64,000 nucleotides of DNA, from contig CAXBNF010000004.1 of NCBI GenBank assembly GCA_963977065.1, forward strand, positions 90,937 to 154,936, written 5' to 3'. A program made the position numbers and the translations under genes. This document shows, one piece after another, positions 32,470 through 39,570 of the stretch (positions are counted from its first letter, which is position 1; the number at the start of each line of letters is the position of its first letter). The notes beneath the pieces are model-generated. The model did no database searches, was not told the origin of the DNA, and was given only the letters and a program-made list of their open reading frames with translations. The DNA comes from Planktosalinus sp963977065 (GTDB lineage Bacteria; Bacteroidota; Bacteroidia; Flavobacteriales; Flavobacteriaceae).

Positions 32470-32496
32470 AGCTGCCTTTCAGGGCAGCTTTTTTTA
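32470..32496 (+). terminator. Intrinsic terminator, likely the original M48 terminator
   Basis: AGCTGCC and GGGCAGCT form a stem with a TTTCA loop, followed by TTTTTTTATA. It follows the duplicated gene end and lies just upstream of the MFS gene start. Confidence 0.85.
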
Positions 32497-32506
32497 TATA
32501 CTATCG

Positions 32507-33844
32507 ATGACAAAACAAACACCGGAAAAAGGAAGTAAAAAACTCCTCTTTGCCTGGGCATTTTACGACTGGGCAAACTCAGTCTATAGCCTGGTCATAG
32601 CATCAGCAATATTTCCCATTTACTATGCCTCTTTGTTTGAGGCTGCAAATACAGAAACCGTCACAGTTTTTGGTGGCGAAATACGCAGCACCCCCCTCAT
32701 TAGCTATGTCACTGCAGCTGCCTTTCTATTAGTAGCCTTTATGTCACCACTTCTTTCAGGTATTGCAGATTATGTGGGAAATAAGAAAAAATTCATGCAA
32801 TTTTTCTGTTACCTGGGCAGCGCTTCCTGTATCGGCTTGTTCTGGTTTAGTCTGGATGCCATTTACTTTAGCCTGCTTTGCTATTTTTTAGCATTGATTG
32901 GCTTTTGGGGCAGTTTGGTGTTTTACAATTCTTACTTGCCTGATATTGCTTACAATGAACAACAGGACAAAGCGAGCGCCCGTGGCTTTTCTATGGGGTA
33001 TGTGGGCAGTGTGGTTTTGTTGCTTTTTAATCTATGGATGGTCATGAAACCACAGTTTTTTGGTCTTGGAGAAGGAGGGGAGGCAGCCATGCTGGCCATG
33101 AAAATTTCGTTTGTAACCGTGGGAGTCTGGTGGGCGCTTTTTAGCCAATATAGTTTTTATTACTTACCGGTGGGTCCCAAAAACAATAACAAAATTACCC
33201 GCAATGTGCTATTAAACGGTTTTAGAGAACTTCAAAAAGTGCAAAAATCATTGCTGGAAAACATCCAACTCAAACGGTATCTGTCTGCCTTCTTTGTGTA
33301 TAGTATGGCGGTACAAACCGTGATGCTTGTCGCGACATATTTTGGCGAACAGGAAATCAACTGGGCAGATTCCACAGAAAAAACAATGGGGCTCATTATA
33401 AGCATTCTTATCATACAACTGGTGGCTGTGCTTGGCGCCGAAATGACCTCAAGGTCTTCTGAACGCTTTGGAAACATCCCCACACTTATTGTGATCAACA
33501 GCATCTGGCTGGTGATTTGTATCGTTGCATACACCATAACAGAACCCATACAGTTTTATGTAACCGCCGGTGTGGTAGGTCTTGTTATGGGTGGAATTCA
33601 ATCGCTTTCGCGTTCTACCTATTCTAAGTTTTTACCGGAAACCAAAGACACCACCTCCTATTTTAGTTTTTTTGATGTGACCGAAAAAATTGGGATAGTC
33701 ATCGGGATGATGCTTTATGGGTTTATTGACCAAATTACCGGAAGTATGCGCAATTCGGTATTGTTTCTTGTCGTTTTTTTCTTTTTAGGTATTGTATTGC
33801 TGTTACGCGTTCCGCGAAAACCGGCTTCTGATAGTATCAAGTAA
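32507..33844 (+). CDS. MFS transporter, UMF1/Atg22-like family
   Basis: This 445-aa protein has twelve predicted helices. The start shows the UMF1 signature FAWAFYDWANSVYSLVIASAIFPIYY. Other features are FMSPLLSGIADYVGNKKKFM (cytoplasmic loop 2-3) and VMGGIQSLSRSTYSKFLP (helix 10). UMF1 members are related to the yeast vacuolar amino-acid effluxer Atg22, but bacterial substrates are largely unknown. Helices fill residues ~15-110, 115-205 and 240-440. The gene begins 10 bp after a strong terminator, so it needs a promoter within or before that hairpin or some read-through. Confidence 0.85.
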   Translation: MTKQTPEKGSKKLLFAWAFYDWANSVYSLVIASAIFPIYYASLFEAANTETVTVFGGEIRSTPLISYVTAAAFLLVAFMSPLLSGIADYVGNKKKFMQFFCYLGSASCIGLFWFSLDAIYFSLLCYFLALIGFWGSLVFYNSYLPDIAYNEQQDKASARGFSMGYVGSVVLLLFNLWMVMKPQFFGLGEGGEAAMLAMKISFVTVGVWWALFSQYSFYYLPVGPKNNNKITRNVLLNGFRELQKVQKSLLENIQLKRYLSAFFVYSMAVQTVMLVATYFGEQEINWADSTEKTMGLIISILIIQLVAVLGAEMTSRSSERFGNIPTLIVINSIWLVICIVAYTITEPIQFYVTAGVVGLVMGGIQSLSRSTYSKFLPETKDTTSYFSFFDVTEKIGIVIGMMLYGFIDQITGSMRNSVLFLVVFFFLGIVLLLRVPRKPASDSIK

Positions 33845-33951
33845 CAAAATGATAAGAAGCCTCCCCACAATCAAGAACCTTTTTCAAGGCAATTTTTTAT
33901 CAAAAAATGAGTTGTATGAATAAATTGAACTTCAAATAAATATTTTTTACT

Positions 33952-33959
33952 TAAGTTTG
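33952..33959 (+). promoter_or_regulatory. Putative promoter of the DUF6252-like lipoprotein gene
   Basis: TAAGTTTG fits the TAnnTTTG -7 box, and a TTG at 33925-33927 could serve as a -33 element, although the spacing (24 bp) is slightly long. The gene starts 31 bp downstream. Confidence 0.45.
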
Positions 33960-33990
33960 CGAAGCATCCAACTAGTTTAAAAATCTACTT

Positions 33991-35307
33991 ATGAACCTGA
34001 AACATATTTTCAAAACAGTATTTATTAGTGCCTTTGTTTTTATTTCCTGTGACAACGAACCCCTGGAAGGTGAGTTTGTTGTTGATGACCCCACAGTCCT
34101 TATACCCGAATTTACAGCAGAAATTGAAGGCTTTACCTTCATTGCAGATACCGCTCGGGCACAGACTGTTCAGGGTGTGACTACAATCACCGGAATTAGA
34201 AGCAATGGCGATGTAATCGATTTGAGACTCAACGGTGCCGGTGTGGGTACTTTTGATATGGTCACTCAGGGTGAGGCAATTTTTGGAATCAATGTAGATC
34301 CCACTGCTTTTTCATCCCGAAACCAAGGAGGTTCAGGGCAGGTTGTAGTCACTCAATATGATACCCAACTGGAAGTGATTTCAGGCACATTCTCTTTCAC
34401 AGCTACACGACCCTTGCTGGATGCTAATGGTCAGCCCATACTGGATGGAACGGGCAACCCCACTTTTGATGTTGTTGTCATTTCGGAAGGAGCTTTTACA
34501 AACATCGCTCTTGAAAGTGATGGAAGCGTGGGTGGAGGAGATGAACCCGAATTCTTTGCAGAGGTTGACGGCTTGCCTTTTGTTGCCGGAAGTGAAAATG
34601 CAGGTGCCACTTTTATAGAAGAGACAAACACACTTATTATACAAGGAATTAACAACGAAAGACTCATACAAATCAATATCATCAATCCCGAATTAGGAAC
34701 TTTTGACCTGGGTGCAGAAACTGAAAATGACAGCAAAGCAACTTACATAGTTGATGAACAGGAACCTTATTCAAGTCTGCTATCTGAGGGCGGTTCCGGA
34801 ACAATAACAATCACGATGCTCGACCTGGAAAACAATACTGTATCAGGTACATTTTCATTTGTTGCCGGAAGAAATGAAGGAACAGAAACCGTGACGATTG
34901 AAAGCGGCTTTTTTAACAACCTTGTGATCGCTGCCGGCTTGCCAGGGGAGGGAGATGACTTTATGTTTGCTTTTATTGATGGAATCTCTTTTTCAGCTGA
35001 TGATATTTCAGTGATAACCGAAGAAAACCATACCATCCAAGCAATCAAAACAAGCACAGGCGAAATCATTACATTTACATTCCCTGCCAACTTAGAAACA
35101 GGTACTTATAGTTTGACGTTCTCTGGTGAGAACAACGCCCAATATTTTGATGGCGAAACAACTTACGGTTCTCAAACAGGTTTGTTAGTGTTGCTTGAAA
35201 ACAGTGCCCAGTTTATCAGGTTTGCCTTTAATTTCCAAACAGCTGCAGAAGAAGGCGGAGAGATCATACACCAGATATCTGAAGGTTCATTTAAGTTTGC
35301 TTTGTAA
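33991..35307 (+). CDS. Lipoprotein with three DUF6252-like repeats
   Basis: A lipoprotein signal (VFISCDNEP, Cys about residue 20) is followed by three homologous beta-rich units (about residues 38-170, 182-310 and 322-438). Each opens with FxAxIxGxxFxAD-type sequence (FTAEIEGFTFIAD, FFAEVDGLPFVAG, MFAFIDGISFSAD). Each contains a GTFD or GTYS turn, and ends with SGTFSFxAxR and an EGxFxN or EGSFKFAL tail. This resembles DUF6252 lipoproteins of Flavobacteriia, probably surface-exposed. The last ~100 bp of the gene occur again at 35994-36095 behind a gene-free element. The copy inside this gene is intact. Confidence 0.75.
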   Translation: MNLKHIFKTVFISAFVFISCDNEPLEGEFVVDDPTVLIPEFTAEIEGFTFIADTARAQTVQGVTTITGIRSNGDVIDLRLNGAGVGTFDMVTQGEAIFGINVDPTAFSSRNQGGSGQVVVTQYDTQLEVISGTFSFTATRPLLDANGQPILDGTGNPTFDVVVISEGAFTNIALESDGSVGGGDEPEFFAEVDGLPFVAGSENAGATFIEETNTLIIQGINNERLIQINIINPELGTFDLGAETENDSKATYIVDEQEPYSSLLSEGGSGTITITMLDLENNTVSGTFSFVAGRNEGTETVTIESGFFNNLVIAAGLPGEGDDFMFAFIDGISFSADDISVITEENHTIQAIKTSTGEIITFTFPANLETGTYSLTFSGENNAQYFDGETTYGSQTGLLVLLENSAQFIRFAFNFQTAAEEGGEIIHQISEGSFKFAL

Positions 35308-35313
35308 ACACGA
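35212..35313 (+). repeat. Direct duplication, copy A: 3' end of the lipoprotein gene
   Basis: About 102 bp ending 6 bp past the stop codon, repeated at 35994-36095 with a constant offset of 782 bp. Differences include AAT/GAC and CAG/TAG. Confidence 0.85.
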
Positions 35314-35993
35314 CTTTTTTTAGAATTCATTAGTAATCAAATAAACGGCCTACGAAAGGGTTACGTGAAAATAGTCGGTGAGTTTGTGAGTTTGTGAGTT
35401 TTTGAGGGGGTGATGGGGAGAAAAGGTTTAAGACTTTACCAATTCCATCTTCTCTAACATAATTAACTCACAATTTTAGATGCAATTACGAAATCAACCC
35501 TGGCCTAAGAAAAATAACCGTTAAGAATTTTGCAAAATGAGCCGTTAAGAATTTTCTTCTGTTTGAGCCGGCAAAATTGGAGTTTCAATATTCTTTAGAG
35601 TTTAATAAAAATGATTTAATAACTTGAAAGTCTTTCAGGCGAGTTAAGAAAATTTAGGCTTATTTTGCAAAATTTAGGTTATTTTTCTTCAGCCTAGACT
35701 TTATTGGTTCTTTTTTGGGCGATGCAAAAAAGAACAAGAAGTAAATTGAATTTCCAGAGTATTTATAATAACCCAATATTTACTTAACATTATCTATTTT
35801 CCATTTCACATTACACCACAACTCTATATGTTTACACCGCATCGAACGAAATTTTTAGGAACGCTTTCGTCAGCCTAGGTCCCGCACCTGTTGCGGGATT
35901 TTGTTTCTTTTTTGGGCAATGCAAAAAAGAAAAGAGCATAAATCAAATCTCATAAATCTTAATGTTAGACTTAATTTACTAAGGAGTCCGCAA
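35314..35993 (+). mobile_element. Gene-free element inserted after the lipoprotein gene, copy 2
   Basis: About 680 bp with no ORF, sharing its core (about 35500-35910) with 31669-32250 and carrying the same terminal CCCGCACCTGTTGCGGGATT hairpin. It also contains TTTCTTTTTTGGG and CAAAAAAGAA words that can pair. The outer parts differ between the two copies, so the core seems to be the transferable part and the edges partly decayed. Confidence 0.65.
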
Positions 35994-36095
35994 TTCATTA
36001 GGTTTGCCTTTGACTTCCAAACAGCTGCAGAAGAAGGCGGAGAGATCATACACTAGATATCTGAAGGTTCATTTAAGTTTGCTTTGTAAACACGA
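35994..36095 (+). pseudogene. Duplicated and decayed 3' fragment of the lipoprotein gene, copy B
   Basis: The fragment matches the last ~32 codons of the 33991-35307 gene, but one codon is TAG instead of CAG (EIIH-stop-ISEGSF), so it no longer encodes the tail in one frame. The gene's probable original terminator at 36112 lies right behind it. Confidence 0.85.
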
Positions 36096-36111
36096 TTTTT
36101 CTCAAAACATA

Positions 36112-36143
36112 AAAAGCCGTTTTCAAATTGAAAACGGCTTTTC
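36112..36143. terminator. Strong bidirectional terminator
   Basis: AAGCCGTTTTC and GAAAACGGCTT form an 11-bp perfect stem with an AAATT loop, with an A-run before and a T-run after. It would serve both the plus-strand lipoprotein gene (through its duplicated end) and the minus-strand gene ending at 36194. Confidence 0.85.
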
Positions 36144-36193
36144 ACTTTAACGCTTAATCAGTAGAAGTCCCGTTAGGGACGACATATTGGTAA

Positions 36194-36931
36194 CTAATCA
36201 ACCATCTTTATCTTTCCGGAACCGGCAACTTTACTGTCGATTTTAGTGGGTTTGCCCTTGTAACTTATAGAACCGGAGCCACTCACTCTTCCTTTAAAAT
36301 CGCCACTGCAATTCACTTTGTAATCTCCTGAACCCGCAACGCTGATGCTGACATTTCCTGCATTCAATCTGTAGGCGTCTACTGCTCCTGAGCCGGCAAT
36401 ACTACCGTTTAGATTGCTTGCCAACCCGTTTAAAATAATGTCACCGGAACCGGCAACCTTGGATTCTAAGTCAGTGACTTCAAGGTTTAGCTTGATGTCA
36501 CCGGAACCTGCCAGTTTCACACTAAGTGCATCAGATTTTAGATTGAAATTGTTTTTAATTTCACCCGACCCTGCCAGTGCGATTTTAGAGAGCCTGCTTG
36601 CCGGGACTGTTAGTTCAATTTTCTTACCGCGGCTTGGTTTCAAGTTGGTTTTGTTTTCTGTTTTAATGTGCAATACGTTGTCTTTCACTTCAACGATGAC
36701 TTCTTCCAGCAAATTGGATTCGCCGGTTAATGTGATGTTTCCTGTCCGGCCTTCCACGATGGTTACATAAAATTTTCCGGCTACAGAAAGTCCGTCATAA
36801 TTTGCTGTTTGAACGTTTATTGTGGTGACCTCTCCGTTGCCTTGAATGGTATTTGTACTCCACCATTGAGCTTGAAGCGAGGTGAAACTGAACAGAACGA
36901 GCAAGCTTGTTAAAAGAATTGAATTTTTCAT
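36194..36931 (-). CDS. DUF2807 head-GIN domain exported protein
   Basis: A signal peptide (about residues 1-21, ending LQAQ) precedes a DUF2807 beta-helix-like domain. Its hallmark is a series of GSGxI/GSGxV turns about every 20 residues (AGSGEIKNNF, AGSGDIKLNL, AGSGDIILNG, AGSGAVDAYR, AGSGDYKVN, SGSGSISYKG, AGSGKIKMVD). The N-terminal part shows FYVTIVEGRTGNITLTGE. It is likely periplasmic or on the cell surface. It is the last gene of the sigma-factor operon (39195 to 36194). Confidence 0.83.
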   Translation of the reverse strand: MKNSILLTSLLVLFSFTSLQAQWWSTNTIQGNGEVTTINVQTANYDGLSVAGKFYVTIVEGRTGNITLTGESNLLEEVIVEVKDNVLHIKTENKTNLKPSRGKKIELTVPASRLSKIALAGSGEIKNNFNLKSDALSVKLAGSGDIKLNLEVTDLESKVAGSGDIILNGLASNLNGSIAGSGAVDAYRLNAGNVSISVAGSGDYKVNCSGDFKGRVSGSGSISYKGKPTKIDSKVAGSGKIKMVD

Positions 36932-36986
36932 AGGGTACGACTTTTAGATTGATGATTATTTATAATGATTGGTTTAATAGTCTGGT

Positions 36987-38075
36987 TTATTGTTTTTGGA
37001 TTTTTACCCCGCCATAGCTGGAGGAAACCCGAATGCTGTTGCCTGAATTTCGTTTACCATAGTGTCCTACATAAGTACTGCGGCTGCCCTGAATATCTCT
37101 CACAGAAAATTCAATTTCATCTGCTGCTTTTAAACCGGCATAGGAAAGCTGTGCACTCAAATCAAAAGCGGCGCGGTCATCATAGGTCAAATCTACCGAA
37201 GTGTATTTTGCTGTGATGTTTACATTTTTAATACTTTCTTTTAAGAGGTCAACACTTATTTTTCCATAGTTGGCATTCAGATCCAGGTTATGTGAAATCA
37301 TACCAAATGTGGTAGTCACATAGCGACTTTTTCCCGTAACATTTTTTGCTTTTCCAATGTTTAATCTTCCGTAAGACGAATTGAAATCAAGGTTGGAAAG
37401 GATTTCCATCAACTCTGCGCGGCTGTAATTGCCTTTGTAGGTTATGTTTTCGGCTTTGTTGATTACATATTCAGAATAGTCGGCATCAATGGTGGCATTT
37501 TTAACAAAGCCAATGGTAGCTCCATTTGTATAATCAAAAGAGAGCAGATTGGAATCACCGTTGAGTTCGCCAATAATAAACGAACCATAATTACAAGAAA
37601 GGGTGGTATTTCCATTCAATCGGTTGAGGCTGATGGCTCCATAATGATTTTTGATATCCAGACTGTTTGATACCGGCATTTTCACCAGGTAATTGATTTT
37701 GATATTGACATTGTTTGATTTGGTGCCCCAAAAGGTCCAGTTGCTACGCTGGTTTTCAATAAGGGTCACCGCACTTACTCGCCCTGAGGAGGCTTCAAAT
37801 GCTACAGAAATTTCATCAAGTCTTTTTTGAACTTCCTGTTCGTTGTTGCCATTGGTTATGATAGTAACTTCAATTTCAATGCGGTTTTGATTCCAGGTAG
37901 CGATATCGACATTTCCATAGCGGTTATCAATGTGAAGCAAGGCATTTTTAGTGACATCAAATTGTTTTTCAATTTTCTTTTCCTTGGTGTGTTTACCATT
38001 CAGCTTGCTGTCGTTGGCAAACGCCACAACCGGCAGTAGCAGAAGTAATAAAATAAGTTTAAATAGTGGTCTCAT
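36987..38075 (-). CDS. DUF4097-like adhesin-type exported protein
   Basis: A signal peptide (about residues 1-21) is followed by a basic region (KHTKEKKIEKQF) and a repetitive beta structure of about 330 residues (LHIDNRYGNVDIATW, LDIKNHYGAISLNRL, LSCNYGSFIIGEL and similar YG-containing turns every ~20 residues). This is the DUF4097/putative adhesin pattern seen downstream of ECF sigma factors in Flavobacteriia. It overlaps the preceding gene by 17 bp, so translation is coupled. It is followed at 55 bp by the DUF2807 gene, and both share a beta-solenoid architecture. Confidence 0.8.
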   Translation of the reverse strand: MRPLFKLILLLLLLPVVAFANDSKLNGKHTKEKKIEKQFDVTKNALLHIDNRYGNVDIATWNQNRIEIEVTIITNGNNEQEVQKRLDEISVAFEASSGRVSAVTLIENQRSNWTFWGTKSNNVNIKINYLVKMPVSNSLDIKNHYGAISLNRLNGNTTLSCNYGSFIIGELNGDSNLLSFDYTNGATIGFVKNATIDADYSEYVINKAENITYKGNYSRAELMEILSNLDFNSSYGRLNIGKAKNVTGKSRYVTTTFGMISHNLDLNANYGKISVDLLKESIKNVNITAKYTSVDLTYDDRAAFDLSAQLSYAGLKAADEIEFSVRDIQGSRSTYVGHYGKRNSGNSIRVSSSYGGVKIQKQ

Positions 38076-38610
38076 GGGTTTCTAGCTTTAAGGTTTTTAA
38101 TTGGTCTATTTGTTCCAAAACGTTTTGCAATAAGTCAATGCGGCTTTGAAAATTGGAAATCATAGCGTGGATGACGCGTTCATCTTCGCCACTCTTCACC
38201 AGGTCTTTTTTTAGGCGTGCATAATCTTTTTCCAGCACTTCCATTTGTTCCAGTGCGTCTTCAATAAGGACAATGGTTTCAGGGGATTTTTCACGTTTCA
38301 AGGTAGCGAGTTCCCGTTTGATGGTTGAGGTGAAAAACTGCTGGGTTTGAGCAAACTCGGGCGAGATACTTGCCAGGTCTGCCTTAGCCGATCCTTGGTT
38401 CATAAAAGGAACCGCCAAAGAGAAAAAGATTAAAAATGAGGCTGCAATGGCGAGTGGTTTCCATAAAATCAGGCGTTTTACAGGCTTTTTTTCCTGCGCA
38501 TTCAGTTTTTGTAAAAAGCGCAAACGATGTCCGTCTTTGGGTTCCGCCAGTGGCAACTCCTGCTTTTGAAAGAGCTCTTTTAAGCGGGTGTCTAAGTTTG
38601 TATTGTCCAT
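38059..38610 (-). CDS. Probable anti-sigma factor, membrane protein
   Basis: I use the ATG ending at 38610 (MDNTNLDTRLKELFQ); only a TTG lies further upstream in frame. The cytosolic N-terminus (about residues 1-46) would hold the sigma factor. One hydrophobic helix follows (about 47-66, PLAIAASFLIFFSLAVPF), then a periplasmic region of about 115 residues rich in Glu/Lys helices with coiled-coil character (KRELATLKREKSPETIVLIEDALEQMEVLEKDYARLKKDL). The gene lies 30 bp after the sigma-factor gene on the same strand. The position and topology fit an anti-sigma factor, although no zinc-type motif is present. Confidence 0.72.
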   Translation of the reverse strand: MDNTNLDTRLKELFQKQELPLAEPKDGHRLRFLQKLNAQEKKPVKRLILWKPLAIAASFLIFFSLAVPFMNQGSAKADLASISPEFAQTQQFFTSTIKRELATLKREKSPETIVLIEDALEQMEVLEKDYARLKKDLVKSGEDERVIHAMISNFQSRIDLLQNVLEQIDQLKTLKLETHETTI

Positions 38611-38640
38611 ATCTCTATATTTTTCGCGCAAGCGCTTTTT

Positions 38641-39195
38641 TTAATTGGTTTGTAAGTGTAACTTTTTTCGCAAACTTTCCCGGGCCCTGGAGAGCAGGGT
38701 TCTGCTGTTTGCATAGCTGATGTCCATTATTTGTGCAATTTCTTCATAATCATAGCCTTCAATATAATGCAGTGTCAAAACTGTGCTGTAATTGGTTTTC
38801 AAATCGTTGATGGCTCGCAACACTTCATTTGCCTTCAACTCACTGTAACTCTCGCCGCTATCTTCAAAGGGCTCCTCGGCGATTGCTGACATTTTATAGT
38901 CTTCCCATTCTTCATTATACTCCATTTTTCGGGACTTTGTGATGCTTTGGTTCACCACAATCCGTTTCAACCAGGCACCAAAACTGGCATCTCCCTTGAA
39001 TGTATGCAGTTTATCAAAAGCCGTCAAAAAGGCCTCCTGCATAATATCTTCTGCTTCATCTGTTTGCTTCACGATGCGCAGGGCTGTATTATACATCGCC
39101 CCATAATAGCGGTTGTACACTTCCATTTGCGCAAACTGATTTCCCTGAAGGCAAAGTGCAAGCAAATCGTCAATATGTGTTTTGGTTAGTGACAA
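38641..39195 (-). CDS. ECF RNA polymerase sigma factor
   Basis: Region 2 reads ALCLQGNQFAQMEVYNRYYGAMYNTALRIV then EAEDIMQEAFLTAFDKLHTFKGDASFGAWLKRIVVNQSI (about residues 12-80). Region 4 reads LHYIEGYDYEEIAQIMDISYANSRTLLSRARESLRKKL (about 142-180). The length of 184 aa is normal. It heads a four-gene operon encoding a probable anti-sigma factor and two surface-type proteins, which suggests envelope-stress regulation. It is divergent from lon, with a 375-bp intergenic region between. Confidence 0.88.
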   Translation of the reverse strand: MSLTKTHIDDLLALCLQGNQFAQMEVYNRYYGAMYNTALRIVKQTDEAEDIMQEAFLTAFDKLHTFKGDASFGAWLKRIVVNQSITKSRKMEYNEEWEDYKMSAIAEEPFEDSGESYSELKANEVLRAINDLKTNYSTVLTLHYIEGYDYEEIAQIMDISYANSRTLLSRARESLRKKLHLQTN

Positions 39196-39570
39196 TGATT
39201 GGATTGTTTGTATTAAAGATACGTTTAAAACGAAATTGTTACAGTTTAAAAAAGATTTTTTGAATTTTAAGACAATTTTTCATTAATGTATGATAAAATA
39301 GCCACGAATACACTAATAATTAAAAAACATTCGTGCATTGGTGGCAATAAATGATTTTTGTTGATAAAAATAAAAGGCACCAATAAAACAAACGAAATCA
39401 CCTTTTCCTTAAAATCACCCCCACTGGCACAACTATTGCCTAAATAGGTAGGATATTTGCCGTTAAATATCCGATACATCACAGTTTTGCGTTTATAAAC
39501 GAACTAAAAACTTTTTAGTAACCCTTAAAAATCACATTGTGTTGTATGACACAATGACTTAAATATACAT
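39196..39570. promoter_or_regulatory. Divergent intergenic region between sigma operon and lon, with two inverted repeats
   Basis: No gene is supported here. About 39300-39346 contains a mirror pair (GCCACGAATACAC and the reverse complement of GTGCATTGGTGGC) of the GCCACGAAT type common between genes in Bacteroidota. At 39451-39472 GGATATTT and AAATATCC are separated by GCCGTT and could be a regulatory hairpin or operator. A TTTTTAGTAACC and TTGTGTTGTATGAC sequence precedes lon. Confidence 0.45.
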
